Shown piece by piece: positions 6,306 to 16,174 of a stretch of DNA of 64,000 bases. The stretch is from positions 124,001 through 188,000 of the forward strand of contig NZ_JAHWGT010000001.1 in assembly GCF_020873895.1 (NCBI RefSeq). The letters are read 5' to 3'. Under the pieces are notes generated by a model. The model saw only the letters and a program-made list of their open reading frames with translations. It did not search any database and was not told where the DNA came from. The DNA is from Streptomyces sp. DH12 (GTDB lineage Bacteria > Actinomycetota > Actinomycetes > Streptomycetales > Streptomycetaceae). The first letter of the stretch is position 1. Each line of letters begins with the position of its first letter. The position numbers and the translations under genes were made by a program.

Positions 6306-8798
6306 CTAGCGGAACCGCCCGAACACCTCGCGCACGCGCCGCGCGTCGCGCAGCCGCTGCTCGTAGGTGGCGCCCAGGGCGAGCAGCAGCAGACCGGCGA
6401 GCGCGGGAAGCACCCAGCGGGGGAGCGCCCCGACGATCTGGGCCGCGTACGGGGCGAGTTCGTGCAGCGCCACCAGCGCCAGCACGCTCCCGCCCAGGAC
6501 CAGCGGCGCCCGCAGCCGGTGCCGGGCGCCCACCAGTGTGACGGCCAGCGCCGCGGTGCCGAGCAGCAGGGGGCGCAGCCAGTGCCGGTCGTCCCACGCC
6601 GCGAGGAGGCTCGGCAGCAGGGTGACGGCCAGCCCGGCGCCGTACGCGGTCCAGGACGACACCGCCGGGTCGCGGCGCCGGCGCAGGTACCCGACGACCA
6701 GCGCCGGCGCGGTCACCGGCAGGGTGTAGGCCTCCGGGACGGTGACGTCCCAGGCCGCCAGACGTGTCCAGGCCGCCAGCAGGAACAGGCCGGCGGCCAG
6801 GTAGCCGCTCGGCCGCCGCTCCGGCCGCAGCGCCGTGCCCGCCGCGATGACCCCGCCGAGCGAGAGCACCAGGGCCAGCATCGGCGGATCGGCCACGGCC
6901 AGGACGGACGCGAGCAGCAGCCCGACCGCCGCGGTCGCCTCGACGGCGACGGTCGCGGCGGCGCCGCCGGTACGCGCCGCGACCACCGCCCCGGCGGCCG
7001 GGACGACGAGGACCAGCAGCGCGGTGTACTGCGGCTGCCATCCGGCGGACGCGCCGACCGCGCACGCCAGTGCCGCGGCGTACCCCAGCGAGGCGGGCGC
7101 CGTGAACACGGCGAGCCCTCGCCCCCGCAGGAGACTCGCCGCGCCGAACAGGACCGTGAGCGCCGCCAGTACACCCACTGTCGCGGGCTGCGAGGCCAGC
7201 GACAGGAGCGCCAGGTGGAGCGAGGTGACCAGGGCCAGCACCACCGCCGCGAGGTGCGACGCCGAGCGGCCGGCCGCCTCGACGCAGCGGCGGCGCGCCC
7301 CCTCGGCGAAGGCCAGCGCCGCCACCGTCAAGGCGCCCTGCGCCACCAGCCCCACGGCGTAGGGGAGTGCGAGCACCGCCGGGAGGACGAACGCCGCCGC
7401 CCACCCCAGGACGAGCGAACCCACCGCGGCCGCCGGACGCCAGGACGCCCCGCGCCCGGCCACCGCGGAGACACCGGCCACCGCGGCGAGAACGAGCGGA
7501 ACGGTCGCCGCGTACGGATGCCAGGGCGCCCCGGCGAGCACGGCGACCCGGGTGCCCGACGGCGCCCCGGACCAGATCCGCCCCACCCATGCCACCGGAC
7601 CGACGAGCGTGCCGGCCACCAGGGGCACCGTCCACAGCACCGCGAGACCCTGGACGGCCAGCGAAGCCCCCGCCAGACCGTGGCGCACGGGCTCGGGCAG
7701 GCGCGTCCGCACGACCGCGCTCATGGCGACCGCGCAGGCCAGGCACCCCGGCACCGTCCACTCCCCGGGCACCGACGCCCGCAACACCCCGCCCGCCCCG
7801 GCGACCAGGCACAGACCCCCGACCAGGGCGGAACCGGTGGCGACCGCCCGCCTCGGGTCGAACCGGGCCCCGGCCAAGGCGATCGCCGCGGCCAGGGCCA
7901 GGAGAGCCGCCGCCCGGCCGGCGGAGCCCGGCGTCGCGGCGCCCCAGCAGAGCCACCCCGCCGACAGGACACCCCCGGCGCCCAGGGCGCACGCTCCGAC
8001 CGAGGCGACGACCCGGACCGAGGGGAGCGCCGCCCGCAGGGCGACGGCGGTGTCGGCGGCAGCGGTCACCAACAAGGCGGCCGTGAGCGTGTACGGGCCC
8101 GCCCCGGCGGCGAGCGCCCAGAGCAGCAGGGGGAGTTGCGCGACCGCCACGGCCAGGGGGAGCGGCAGCCGGAGCACCACCCGCCCCGTTCCGCCCGTCC
8201 GCCCCGCGCCGTCCCGCGCGGGCGGCGCCGGCACGCCCGCGCCCAGGCCGTACGCGGTCCACGTCCCGGCCAGGACCGCCGACGCGGCGGCCGCGTATCC
8301 CAGGCCGTCCGTGCCGGCGAACGCGGCCTCGCGCAGCGCGTAGGCGTCGAGGACGGTCAGCGCCAGCCCGAGACCCGCCACCGCCTCCGCGGTCGAGCCG
8401 AGTCCGCGCCGCAGCAGTACCACCGGCGCGCCGAGCGCCGCCACCGTCACCGCACCGAGCACCAGCGCCCGCCCGGCGACGCCCAGGTGGCCCCAGCTGA
8501 CCAGGGTGAACGCGGCCGCGGCGATCGTCAGCAGGATCCCGCCGAGGAGCAGCAGCACGTTCTGCACACTCGGTTCCGCGGCCTCCGGCCGACGGGCGGC
8601 GGTACCGGCGCCGGCGCCGACGGGCCACGCCGGCGGTGGGTGCCCGGGCCCCGGGGCGGGCTGCTGGGCGGCGGCCGCGCGCAACGTGTGGACCAGCCAC
8701 TCGCGGCGCCGCAGCAGGACGGCACGGCGGGCGTCGAGGTGCCGCAGCTCGGTGTCGATGAGCCGCAGTTCCTCGGCCGGGGGCGGAAGCGTCGTCAT
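6306..8798 (-). CDS. Large polytopic membrane protein, SCO7613-type
   Basis: An 830-residue protein. Residues 1-80 are soluble with a charged helix (LIDTELRHLDARRAVLLRRR) and a Pro/Ala-rich linker. The rest is an almost unbroken run of more than twenty Ala/Leu/Val/Gly helices, beginning VQNVLLLLGGILLTIAAAAF. This layout matches large streptomycete proteins annotated as SCO7613 C-terminal domain-containing; their function is unknown. ATG at 8798 was chosen because the twelve upstream in-frame codons are low complexity. It stands alone, divergent from the HdeD-like gene. Confidence 0.72.
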   Translation of the reverse strand: MTTLPPPAEELRLIDTELRHLDARRAVLLRRREWLVHTLRAAAAQQPAPGPGHPPPAWPVGAGAGTAARRPEAAEPSVQNVLLLLGGILLTIAAAAFTLVSWGHLGVAGRALVLGAVTVAALGAPVVLLRRGLGSTAEAVAGLGLALTVLDAYALREAAFAGTDGLGYAAAASAVLAGTWTAYGLGAGVPAPPARDGAGRTGGTGRVVLRLPLPLAVAVAQLPLLLWALAAGAGPYTLTAALLVTAAADTAVALRAALPSVRVVASVGACALGAGGVLSAGWLCWGAATPGSAGRAAALLALAAAIALAGARFDPRRAVATGSALVGGLCLVAGAGGVLRASVPGEWTVPGCLACAVAMSAVVRTRLPEPVRHGLAGASLAVQGLAVLWTVPLVAGTLVGPVAWVGRIWSGAPSGTRVAVLAGAPWHPYAATVPLVLAAVAGVSAVAGRGASWRPAAAVGSLVLGWAAAFVLPAVLALPYAVGLVAQGALTVAALAFAEGARRRCVEAAGRSASHLAAVVLALVTSLHLALLSLASQPATVGVLAALTVLFGAASLLRGRGLAVFTAPASLGYAAALACAVGASAGWQPQYTALLVLVVPAAGAVVAARTGGAAATVAVEATAAVGLLLASVLAVADPPMLALVLSLGGVIAAGTALRPERRPSGYLAAGLFLLAAWTRLAAWDVTVPEAYTLPVTAPALVVGYLRRRRDPAVSSWTAYGAGLAVTLLPSLLAAWDDRHWLRPLLLGTAALAVTLVGARHRLRAPLVLGGSVLALVALHELAPYAAQIVGALPRWVLPALAGLLLLALGATYEQRLRDARRVREVFGRFR

Positions 8799-9123
8799 GG
8801 CTGGGAGTGTCCCCCCGCCGACCGCGCCGGACATGAGCCCACGTACTCAGATCCCAGGACCTCTTCCGCAGCCCGGGAGCGCGACTGGCCGCCGATGAGA
8901 GCGACTCGAGCACCCCCTTCGCCCCCAGCTTCCTGACCGTCCCCCGCCCCCCCGTCCCTCGTCTCCCGGGCCCCGGCCGCCCGCCCCGCTCGGGCCCCGG
9001 CCGCCCGCTCACCGGCCCCGGCCCCCGTCCGGCTCCGTCGATGAGGTGATCACCGACCGCGCGCGGGTAGGCGGGGCTGCACACGCCCGGACGGTGCCGG
9101 GCCGACGGAAGGGACGTGCACGA
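8799..9123. other. Divergent intergenic region, 325 bp
   Basis: Lies between two divergent membrane-protein genes and should hold both promoters. A C/G-rich block with two copies of GGGCCCCGGCCGCCCGC (near 8968 and 8992) is the only repeat noted. No gene is supported. Confidence 0.45.
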
Positions 9124-9708
9124 ATGGCGACTCGGCGACTGACCTGGACGCTGGCCCTGCGGGCCGCGGCCGCGCTCCTCTTCGGGCTCCTGGCGGTGAT
9201 GTGGCCGGGTGTGACGGTGGTGGCCCTGGCCCTGCTCTTCGGTGCCTACGCGCTGGTGGACGGCATCGCCATGCTCGTGGACGTCTTCCGGCGGCACGAC
9301 GACCGCCGGCACCGCGCGCTCCACGCCCTGGCCGGCGGTCTCGGCGTCGTCACGGGCCTGGTGGCCCTGGCCTGGCCGGGCGTCACCGCCCTGGTGCTCA
9401 CCACCCTCGTCGGCGTGTGGGCGGTCGTCACCGGCGCCGCCGAGATCTGGGCGGCCGTGCGCTTCCACCGCGAACTGCGGCACGAGTGGGCGCTCGCCCT
9501 GGCTGGCGCCGCGTCCGTCGTCGCGGGGGTACTGCTGTGGCTCCGGCCCGACATCGGCGCGGTCGCGGTGGCCCAGGTGATCGGCGTGTACGCCCTCATC
9601 ACCGGCGCGCTGATCGGTACGGCGGCCTGGCGCCTGCACACCGCCGCCCGGCACACGGGCACCCCGCGCCACCGCGCCCACCACGCACACCAGCCCGGCC
9701 GCGCCTGA
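9124..9708 (+). CDS. HdeD/DUF308-family membrane protein
   Basis: A 194-residue protein with six regularly spaced hydrophobic helices arranged as internal pairs. The repeated short motif of a Trp-Pro-Gly between helices (VMWPGVTVVALALLFGAYAL, AWPGVTALVLTTLVGVWAV, WLRPDIGAVAVAQVIGVYAL) is the hallmark of the DUF308/HdeD family. E. coli HdeD contributes to acid resistance, but the role in actinobacteria is not known. The tail is His-rich (RHTGTPRHRAHHAHQ). ATG at 9124 has GGAAGG upstream. Confidence 0.82.
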   Translation: MATRRLTWTLALRAAAALLFGLLAVMWPGVTVVALALLFGAYALVDGIAMLVDVFRRHDDRRHRALHALAGGLGVVTGLVALAWPGVTALVLTTLVGVWAVVTGAAEIWAAVRFHRELRHEWALALAGAASVVAGVLLWLRPDIGAVAVAQVIGVYALITGALIGTAAWRLHTAARHTGTPRHRAHHAHQPGRA

Positions 9709-9853
9709 CCCGATGATCCACCACTCTTCACCACCGCTGGTCGGGCCGACGGTCCCACCGGGGGCGGCCCACCTCCCCCGGGGGCGGCGCGCATAGGGTC
9801 GCCTCACGCCCCCGCGGGCCACCGCCCGCCCCCGAGAGCCCGAAAGGCACCGC

Positions 9854-10381
9854 GTGTACCGAGAGCGACTTCCCAAGACCTGGACGGTCATCTCCGTCGG
9901 CATCTACCTCGCCTTGGTCGTCAACCTCGGCATCGACACCCTCCCGGACGACCTGGGCCTGTGGCTGATCGTCTCCGCCGCCTTCCTGCTGGTGCTCCTG
10001 CCGTGCCTCGCGGTACCCCTGTCGAAGGCGATCTACCACCGCGTCGCCGTCGACGGGGACGCCGGCGTCCTGCGCGTCGGCCGTGAACGGCTCGCGCTGG
10101 CCGACATCGACCCGGCGTCGGTACACGCGGCGCTACGGGAACCGACGCCCGGCGCGACGGCCCGCTACGCCGCCTCCGCACAGGCCGTCGACGCTCCGGT
10201 CCCGGGGCTGCGCGCGGCGGACCGGGGCGCGCCCCGCCTCGTCGGCGGCGGGTGGGGCGTCCCGCTGGGCATGGACATCGTCGTCCTCACCACGCGCGGC
10301 GGCGAGGAACTCTCCATCGCCACACACGACCGCGCCGCCCTCCTCGCCGCCCTGGCCGCCGTGCTGCCCGCCCGGAGGTAG
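9854..10381 (+). CDS. Small membrane-anchored protein, PH-like or DUF3093-like
   Basis: A 175-residue protein with two N-terminal hydrophobic helices (VISVGIYLALVVNLGI and LWLIVSAAFLLVLLPCLAV), then a soluble domain of short beta strands (YHRVAVDGDAGVLRVGRERL, GMDIVVLTTRGGEELSIATH). The order of helices then beta-rich domain, ending in a helix (DRAALLAALAAVL), resembles bacterial PH-like or DUF3093 proteins. This assignment is tentative. The GTG at 9854 gives the start VYRERLPKTW. Confidence 0.6.
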   Translation: MYRERLPKTWTVISVGIYLALVVNLGIDTLPDDLGLWLIVSAAFLLVLLPCLAVPLSKAIYHRVAVDGDAGVLRVGRERLALADIDPASVHAALREPTPGATARYAASAQAVDAPVPGLRAADRGAPRLVGGGWGVPLGMDIVVLTTRGGEELSIATHDRAALLAALAAVLPARR

Positions 10382-10410
10382 ACCCCCGTCCGGCGGGCGG
10401 CGCCGTCCGC

Positions 10411-10977
10411 TCAGAGGGCGACGAGTGCCCAGCGGCGGCGGCCGCCGCCGTCGCGGTCGGTCTCCGTCCCGCACGAACTCGCCCCGAGAACGGCGAGTTC
10501 CTGCAACAGCCCCCCGTCGTCGGGTGTCGTGTCACCGGGCCGCCCGGAGCCGTCGGGCGCCGGGCCGGGCCGGTGGGAGAGGACGAGGACGACGACCTGG
10601 CGGTCCTGCTCCTCGTCGGCGAGGTGGACGCTCGCGCGGCGGCCCCCGTCGGCCACCGCGGCCCGCACCAACCGCGCCGTCAGGGCCACCACGGGGTGGT
10701 CGTCCGGCAGGTGGTAGCCCCACGCCCGGAGCCGGGACAGCACGTCGTCACCGGCCTTCGACGGCGACGAGGACGAGGCCCACGGTGCGGTGTCGTACGT
10801 CCAGTTGCCCGCGCGGCGGTTGGCGATCCTGGCGCGGAGACGCGAGCGCGTGGCGACGGCGTCGCCCGCGTCGCCCTTCGGGTCGGGGCGTGGCGGCTCC
10901 ACCGGCCGCTTCGGCGGCGGTGGTGTCCTCGGGGGGTAGCTCGGCGGCCACTTCCCAGCGTCCATGGGCGTCGTCAC
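10411..10977 (-). CDS. Hypothetical protein (188 aa)
   Basis: The first 35 residues are Pro-rich (PPSYPPRTPPPPKRP). The C-terminal part (about 85-188) is a compact domain: LTARLVRAAVADGG, SVHLADEEQDRQVVVLVLSH, then LLQELAVLGASSCGTE and a final strand. This has the rhythm of a small GHKL-ATPase-like domain without clear N- or G-boxes, so I leave the function open. GTG at 10977 follows GGGAGG; an in-frame ATG at 10965 is the alternative. Confidence 0.5.
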   Translation of the reverse strand: MTTPMDAGKWPPSYPPRTPPPPKRPVEPPRPDPKGDAGDAVATRSRLRARIANRRAGNWTYDTAPWASSSSPSKAGDDVLSRLRAWGYHLPDDHPVVALTARLVRAAVADGGRRASVHLADEEQDRQVVVLVLSHRPGPAPDGSGRPGDTTPDDGGLLQELAVLGASSCGTETDRDGGGRRRWALVAL

Positions 10978-11453
10978 GGGGCCTCCCGAGGTGTGCGAGG
11001 GCCCGACCGGCGGGCCGTGCCGACCATCGTAGGGCCGGGACGCGTACGGCATGCCCGTTCCGTCGCACCCGGAACCGCGCGAGCAGGGGGCGACCGGGCG
11101 GCGGCCCGCCCGGCCGCCCCGGTGAGCGGATGCCGACCGCCCGGACTCAGAGGTCCTTTCGCATGAGTACGCACTCCGTCTGGGGATGACGGACCGACCC
11201 GGCGGAGCCTTCCTCGTCCCGGCCGTCCGCTCCGCGCCCGTATGCGACATCGCCCGGGCGCTCGTACCGGGTGCGTGCCCGGGGGCGACGGCTCTCTCCC
11301 CCCGCCGCGTGTGGAGTGGCGCGTGGTGTGCGTTATCTCTCGTTGCCCTGACCCGCTGTCAGCGCTTCCCTCTAAGCTGCCGTCAGGGTGTGCCATGTGC
11401 ACGCCCACCCTTGCCAGCAGCAGTAGAGGCCAACCAGAAAGCAGAGTCAGCCT
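10978..11453. other. Divergent gap of 476 bp
   Basis: Holds the promoter of the minus-strand gene at 10411-10977 and of the 55-codon gene at 11454. The stretch 11330-11450 is visibly lower in GC than its surroundings. It contains TGAC-N5-GTCA (11349-11361). I see no credible coding frame. Confidence 0.45.
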
Positions 11454-11621
11454 GTGTTCCAGGAGACCCCGATCTACAGCCGGCTCGTCGCGGAGAGAGG
11501 TGACGTCCCCCAGGAGGTGCGCGGTGAGGCCGAGCGGATACGCCGGGACCTCGGCCGGCTGATCGCGACGGGCCCGCAGCCCCCCGCCACCGGCCAGCAC
11601 TACCGCCCCCACGCGCCCTGA
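11454..11621 (+). CDS. Small acidic helical protein (55 aa)
   Basis: Starting from GTG at 11454 the frame reads VFQETPIYSRLVAERGDVP and then a charged amphipathic helix (EVRGEAERIRRDLGRL), ending YRPHAP. The balanced composition, clean helix and start after an AT-richer promoter-like stretch argue that this is a real gene although it is very short. I recall similar 55-60 residue streptomycete proteins beginning with an ETPIY motif; none has a known role. No strong ribosome site is visible. Confidence 0.6.
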   Translation: MFQETPIYSRLVAERGDVPQEVRGEAERIRRDLGRLIATGPQPPATGQHYRPHAP

Positions 11622-11893
11622 GGGCTGCCCGGACCGCCCCCGGGGCCGCGGTGTCCGCGTGCGGCCGGGGGCCCGCCGACGGCCGCCGCCGACGCCGCGC
11701 CGGCCACCCCTCGTGACACCCGCTTCCCCACGCCCGGGGCGTCGGTCTCAGCGGCACCGGCCGCAGCCGTACGCCGTCCCCGCCGGCCCCCCACCGCCGG
11801 CCGTACCCGCCCCGCCCCCGCCCCGCGTCCGTCGAGGCGCGCCCGGGAGCGGTCCGTGGGCGATTCCGCGGCGATCCGGGGAAGGTGGGGAGT

Positions 11894-13078
11894 GTGAACG
11901 ACAGCGAGGAAGACCAGGACCGGTCGATGGAGCTGCTCGACGGGCTCACCGTCGACACCAGCAGGCCGGAGCAGCCCATCCTGCTCGACGGCTCCGGCGC
12001 GTCCATCGAGACCTGGCGGGAGAACTACCCGTACGCGACGAAGATCCGGCGCGGCGCCTACGAGCAGCGCAAGCGCGTCCTCCAGATCGAGATGCTGAAG
12101 CTGCAACGGTGGGTGAAGGACACCGGGCAGCGCCTGGTCGTCCTGTGCGAGGGCCGTGACGCGGCCGGCAAGGGCGGGACGATCCAGCGTTTCACGGAGC
12201 GGCTCAACCCGCGCGGCGCCCGCGTGGTCGCCCTGGACAAGCCCACCGAGAAGGAGGCCGGCCAGTGGTACTTCCAGCGGTACGTGGCGCACCTGCCCGC
12301 CGCCGGTGAGATCGTCTTCTTCGACCGGTCCTGGTACAACCGGGCCGGCGTCGAGCGCGTCATGGGCTTCTGCACCGACGAGCAGTACGAGCTGTTCCTG
12401 CGGCAGTGCCCCGTCTTCGAGCGGATGCTCGTCGAGGACGGCATCCTGCTGGTCAAGTTCTGGTTCTCCGTCTCCCGGGCCGAACAGCGCACACGGTTCG
12501 CGATCCGGCAGGTGGACCCGGTGCGCCAGTGGAAGCTGTCGCCGGTGGACCTGGAGTCGCTGGACCGCTGGGACGACTACACGGCGGCCAAGGTCGAGAT
12601 GTTCCGCGCCACCGACACGTCGCACGCCCCGTGGACGGTCGTCAAGAACAACGACAAGCGTCGCGGCCGGCTGGAGGCGATGCGCAGCCTGCTGTGGCGG
12701 TTCGACTACGACCGCAAGGACGGGCAGCTCCTCGGCGAACCGGACCCGCTGATCGTGGGCGCCGCGGACACCCTGCTGGAGGCGGGGGAGGAGAGCTCGA
12801 ACCTCTCGCCCACGCCCCTCACCCACCCCGCCGGCCGTCCCGGCGCCCACCCCGGCGCCCACCCCGGCTCCCACCCCGGCTCCCCCCAGGGGGACGATTC
12901 GGCGGGCGGTCCGGCGGAGGGCCCGGCGGGTGGCTCGACCGTCGGCCGGGCGGACGGCCCGGCGGACGGCCCGGCGCCGGCGGAAGGCGGTCCGGATGAT
13001 CGGCCGGGCGCGGGCGGGCGGTCCGGCGGGGCGGCAGGCAGTGCGGGCGGTACGGCGGGCGGGGCCAGGGACTCCTGA
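11894..13078 (+). CDS. ppk2: Polyphosphate kinase 2 with repetitive C-terminal tail
   Basis: A class PPK2 polyphosphate:nucleotide phosphotransferase, which makes GTP/ATP from diphosphates and polyphosphate (or the reverse). Residues about 35-295 form the P-loop domain: Walker A EGRDAAGKGGT (86-96), Walker B FFDRSWYNRAG (142-152), and the basic lid RTRFAIRQVDPVRQWKLSP (199-217). Single-domain PPK2 proteins usually end near residue 290-300. Here a further ~95 residues of Gly/Pro/Ala/Asp-rich sequence follow (HPGAHPGAHPGSHPGS and similar). GTG at 11894 sits ten bases after GGGGAA; an in-frame GTG at 11885 is possible. Confidence 0.9.
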   Translation: MNDSEEDQDRSMELLDGLTVDTSRPEQPILLDGSGASIETWRENYPYATKIRRGAYEQRKRVLQIEMLKLQRWVKDTGQRLVVLCEGRDAAGKGGTIQRFTERLNPRGARVVALDKPTEKEAGQWYFQRYVAHLPAAGEIVFFDRSWYNRAGVERVMGFCTDEQYELFLRQCPVFERMLVEDGILLVKFWFSVSRAEQRTRFAIRQVDPVRQWKLSPVDLESLDRWDDYTAAKVEMFRATDTSHAPWTVVKNNDKRRGRLEAMRSLLWRFDYDRKDGQLLGEPDPLIVGAADTLLEAGEESSNLSPTPLTHPAGRPGAHPGAHPGSHPGSPQGDDSAGGPAEGPAGGSTVGRADGPADGPAPAEGGPDDRPGAGGRSGGAAGSAGGTAGGARDS

Positions 13079-13231
13079 GCCGCGGGCGGCGGCGCCGGTC
13101 GGCGGACATCGACAGTCGCGGCGCGGACGGGGCCCGCCCCCCCCCGCCGTCCCTCCGTGGAAAAGCCGTGGGCCGCCCCGGGGTTCGCGGCTACTGTGCG
13201 GGGGCAGCCCGTAGCCGACGGAGGTGGCCCC

Positions 13232-14158
13232 ATGCCCTCGCCCCCCGACATCCGCGTCCCCGACGCGCTGGCCGCGTCGTACGCCGGGGGCGGCGGGGCG
13301 GGGCGGGCGTGGCTCGCGTCGCTGCCGGGCCGGGTCGCGGAGGCCCTGCGGCGGTGGGACGCCGCGCCGGACGGGGAGGTCGCCTCCGGGCAGGCGTCCC
13401 TGGTGCTGCCGGTGGCCCTGCGCCGTGACGGGACACGCGGCGTGCTGAAGTTCCGACCCCCGGGCGAGGGGGCCGCCGCCGCTGTGACCGGACTGCGCCT
13501 CTGGGACGGCGACGGCGCGGTCCGCCTCCTCGACCACGACCCGGGCACCGGCGCCCAGCTGCTGGAGCGCCTCGACCACACCCGCACGCTGGAGACCGTC
13601 GAGGACGACGACACCGCCCTCGGCGTCCTCGGCGGGCTCCTCGCCCGGCTCGTCTCGGTCCCGGCGCCACCCGACCTGCGCGGGCTCGGAGACGTCGTCG
13701 CCGCGATGCTGGAGCGCGTACCCGACGCGCGGCGGGCCCTCACCGACGCGGCCGACCGGCGGCTCCTGCGGACCTGGGCGGCGGCGGTCGCCGAGCCGGC
13801 CGGCGATCCCGGCGACCGGCTGCTGCACTGGGACCTCCACTACGGCAACGTCCTCGCGGGCGAGCGCGAGCCGTGGCTCGCCATCGACCCCGAGCCGCTC
13901 GCCGGCGACCCCGGCTTCGAGTTGTGGCCCGCCCTCGACAGCCGGTGGGACCGCATGGCCGCGGCGTCGGACCCCGCTCGCGCGGTACGCCGCCGGTTCG
14001 ACCTGCTCACCGACGCGCTCGGCCTGGACCGCGACCGCGCGGCCGCGTGGACCCTGGGCCGCCTGCTGCAGAACGCCCTGTGGGACATCGAGGACGGGGC
14101 GCGGGCGCTCACCCCGTCGGAGGTCGTCATCTCCGACGGGCTCCTGCACCGGCCCTGA
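13232..14158 (+). CDS. APH(6)/hydroxyurea-type small-molecule kinase
   Basis: A 308-residue kinase of the streptomycin 6-phosphotransferase / hydroxyurea kinase family. The catalytic loop LLHWDLHYGNVL (H199, D201, N206) and the metal motif AIDPEPL (D219) are intact, followed by DPGFELWPAL as in APH(6). The N-lobe strand GVLKF supplies the ATP-contact Lys. Such enzymes phosphorylate aminoglycosides in producers, but most genomic copies have no proven substrate. There are no aminoglycoside-biosynthesis genes in the window. ATG at 13232 follows GAGGTGG. Confidence 0.83.
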   Translation: MPSPPDIRVPDALAASYAGGGGAGRAWLASLPGRVAEALRRWDAAPDGEVASGQASLVLPVALRRDGTRGVLKFRPPGEGAAAAVTGLRLWDGDGAVRLLDHDPGTGAQLLERLDHTRTLETVEDDDTALGVLGGLLARLVSVPAPPDLRGLGDVVAAMLERVPDARRALTDAADRRLLRTWAAAVAEPAGDPGDRLLHWDLHYGNVLAGEREPWLAIDPEPLAGDPGFELWPALDSRWDRMAAASDPARAVRRRFDLLTDALGLDRDRAAAWTLGRLLQNALWDIEDGARALTPSEVVISDGLLHRP

Positions 14159-14332
14159 CGGCCCCTCGCGTGACGCGGGCGCCCGGCCGCAGGGCCCCGT
14201 CCGCCGTCGGACGCCTTTCCCTCCTACCGGCGGCCCGTGCCGCCACGCGGCCCCACCGGCCGTAACCGCCCCTGCGCCGGCCTCGTTCCAGCAGGCGACA
14301 CCACCACCGCCGGGAACGAGGAGGGGCGACCC

Positions 14333-15316
14333 ATGGGCCGTCGGCCGCACGGAGTCCGCACGATCACCGCTGTCGCGATGGCGGGCGTCATCGCCCTGAC
14401 CGGCGGCACCGCCTCCGCCGCCCCACCGGCCGCCACGCGCCCCGCCGCCCCGCCGGCCATCGCCTCACCGGCCGCCGCCCCGGTCGGGCGCCTGTCGTGC
14501 CACGGCCCGGTCATCGGCTGCGTCCGGGAGGCGCGCCGCACCCTGGAGGCCGTCCGGGACCGGCTGGGCTGCGACCACCGCGCCCCCTTCTCCGCCATCT
14601 ACGTCCACCTCCAGCGCACACTGGAGACAGCGGTCGCAGACGGCGGCGCCTTCGACGAACCGTCATGGCTCGCCGGCAGCCTCAACACCGGCTTCGTCAA
14701 CCTGTACCTCGACGCCTACGAGGCCGACCGCGCGGGGCGACCCGTCCCGGCGGCCTGGCACGCGGCGTTCGAGGCGGCGCGCACGGCCGACGTCAACGCC
14801 GGGCAGGACGTGCTCCTCGGAGCCAACGCGCACATCCAGCGGGACATGCCGTACGTCCTCGCCGCCCTCGGCCTGACCCGCCCCGACGGGGGCTCCCGCA
14901 AGACCGACTACGACCGCTTCCAGGCCGTCATGGACCGTGCCTACGGGCCCGCCGTCCAGGACGTCGCCCGCCGCTACGACCCGCTCGTCGCCCTCGCCGA
15001 CGACCGCTGGAACCCCATCGCCGGCCTCACCGCCGGGCAGCTGTTCCGCACCTGGCGCGCCCAGGCGTGGGAGCACGCGGCGCAGCTCGCCGCCGCCCCC
15101 GACCAGGCGGCCCGCGACCGCGTCGTCCGGAAGATCGAGACGAACGCCGCGCAGTGGGCGCAGCTGCTGGGCACTGCCAGCGTGCCCGGCTACCGGACGG
15201 TGCGGGACGAGTACTGCCGGGCGCGCCCCGCACACGGCCTTGCCCCGACCCCGCCCGCGGTCGCCGGCGCGGCCGCAGGCGTACCGTCCGCCGCCGCCGC
15301 TGTCGTCGGAGGCTGA
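14333..15316 (+). CDS. Secreted DUF5995-family protein
   Basis: A 327-residue protein with a clear Sec signal peptide (basic start, hydrophobic core TAVAMAGVIALTGGTASAA, cleavage near residue 29) and then a Pro/Ala linker. The mature domain is helical. It contains AIYVHLQRTLETAV, NTGFVNLYLDAYEA, GANAHIQRDMPYVL and WNPIAGLTAGQLFRTWR, which match my memory of DUF5995. The conserved His/Asp in GANAHIQRDMP suggest a metal-dependent hydrolase-like site, but no activity is known. ATG at 14333 follows GAGGAGGGG. Confidence 0.72.
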   Translation: MGRRPHGVRTITAVAMAGVIALTGGTASAAPPAATRPAAPPAIASPAAAPVGRLSCHGPVIGCVREARRTLEAVRDRLGCDHRAPFSAIYVHLQRTLETAVADGGAFDEPSWLAGSLNTGFVNLYLDAYEADRAGRPVPAAWHAAFEAARTADVNAGQDVLLGANAHIQRDMPYVLAALGLTRPDGGSRKTDYDRFQAVMDRAYGPAVQDVARRYDPLVALADDRWNPIAGLTAGQLFRTWRAQAWEHAAQLAAAPDQAARDRVVRKIETNAAQWAQLLGTASVPGYRTVRDEYCRARPAHGLAPTPPAVAGAAAGVPSAAAAVVGG

Positions 15317-15349
15317 GCCCGGACGGCTCCGCGCGGAACGCCGGCGCGC

Positions 15350-16117
<768 letters not shown>

Positions 16118-16151
16118 GTCCGGTTCTCCCACCCCTGTGGTGCCAATTCTT

Positions 16152-16161
16152 ATACCGGTAT
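16152..16161. promoter_or_regulatory. Palindromic operator between map and HTH gene
   Basis: ATACCGGTAT is a perfect palindrome in an unusually AT-rich 57-bp divergent promoter. On the plus strand the next bases, TAGTAT (16162-16167), make a good -10 whose start point would fall on the A of the HTH gene's ATG (leaderless). On the minus strand TATAAG (16154-16149) can serve as -10 for map. The palindrome touches both. Confidence 0.6.
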
Positions 16162-16174
16162 TAGTATCACGGTC

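Noticed and set aside
5539-9903. 1454-codon open frame on the minus strand
   Set aside because: It covers the same DNA as the SCO7613-type and HdeD genes in other frames and is Arg/Gly/Pro-rich throughout, a typical shadow of GC-biased coding.
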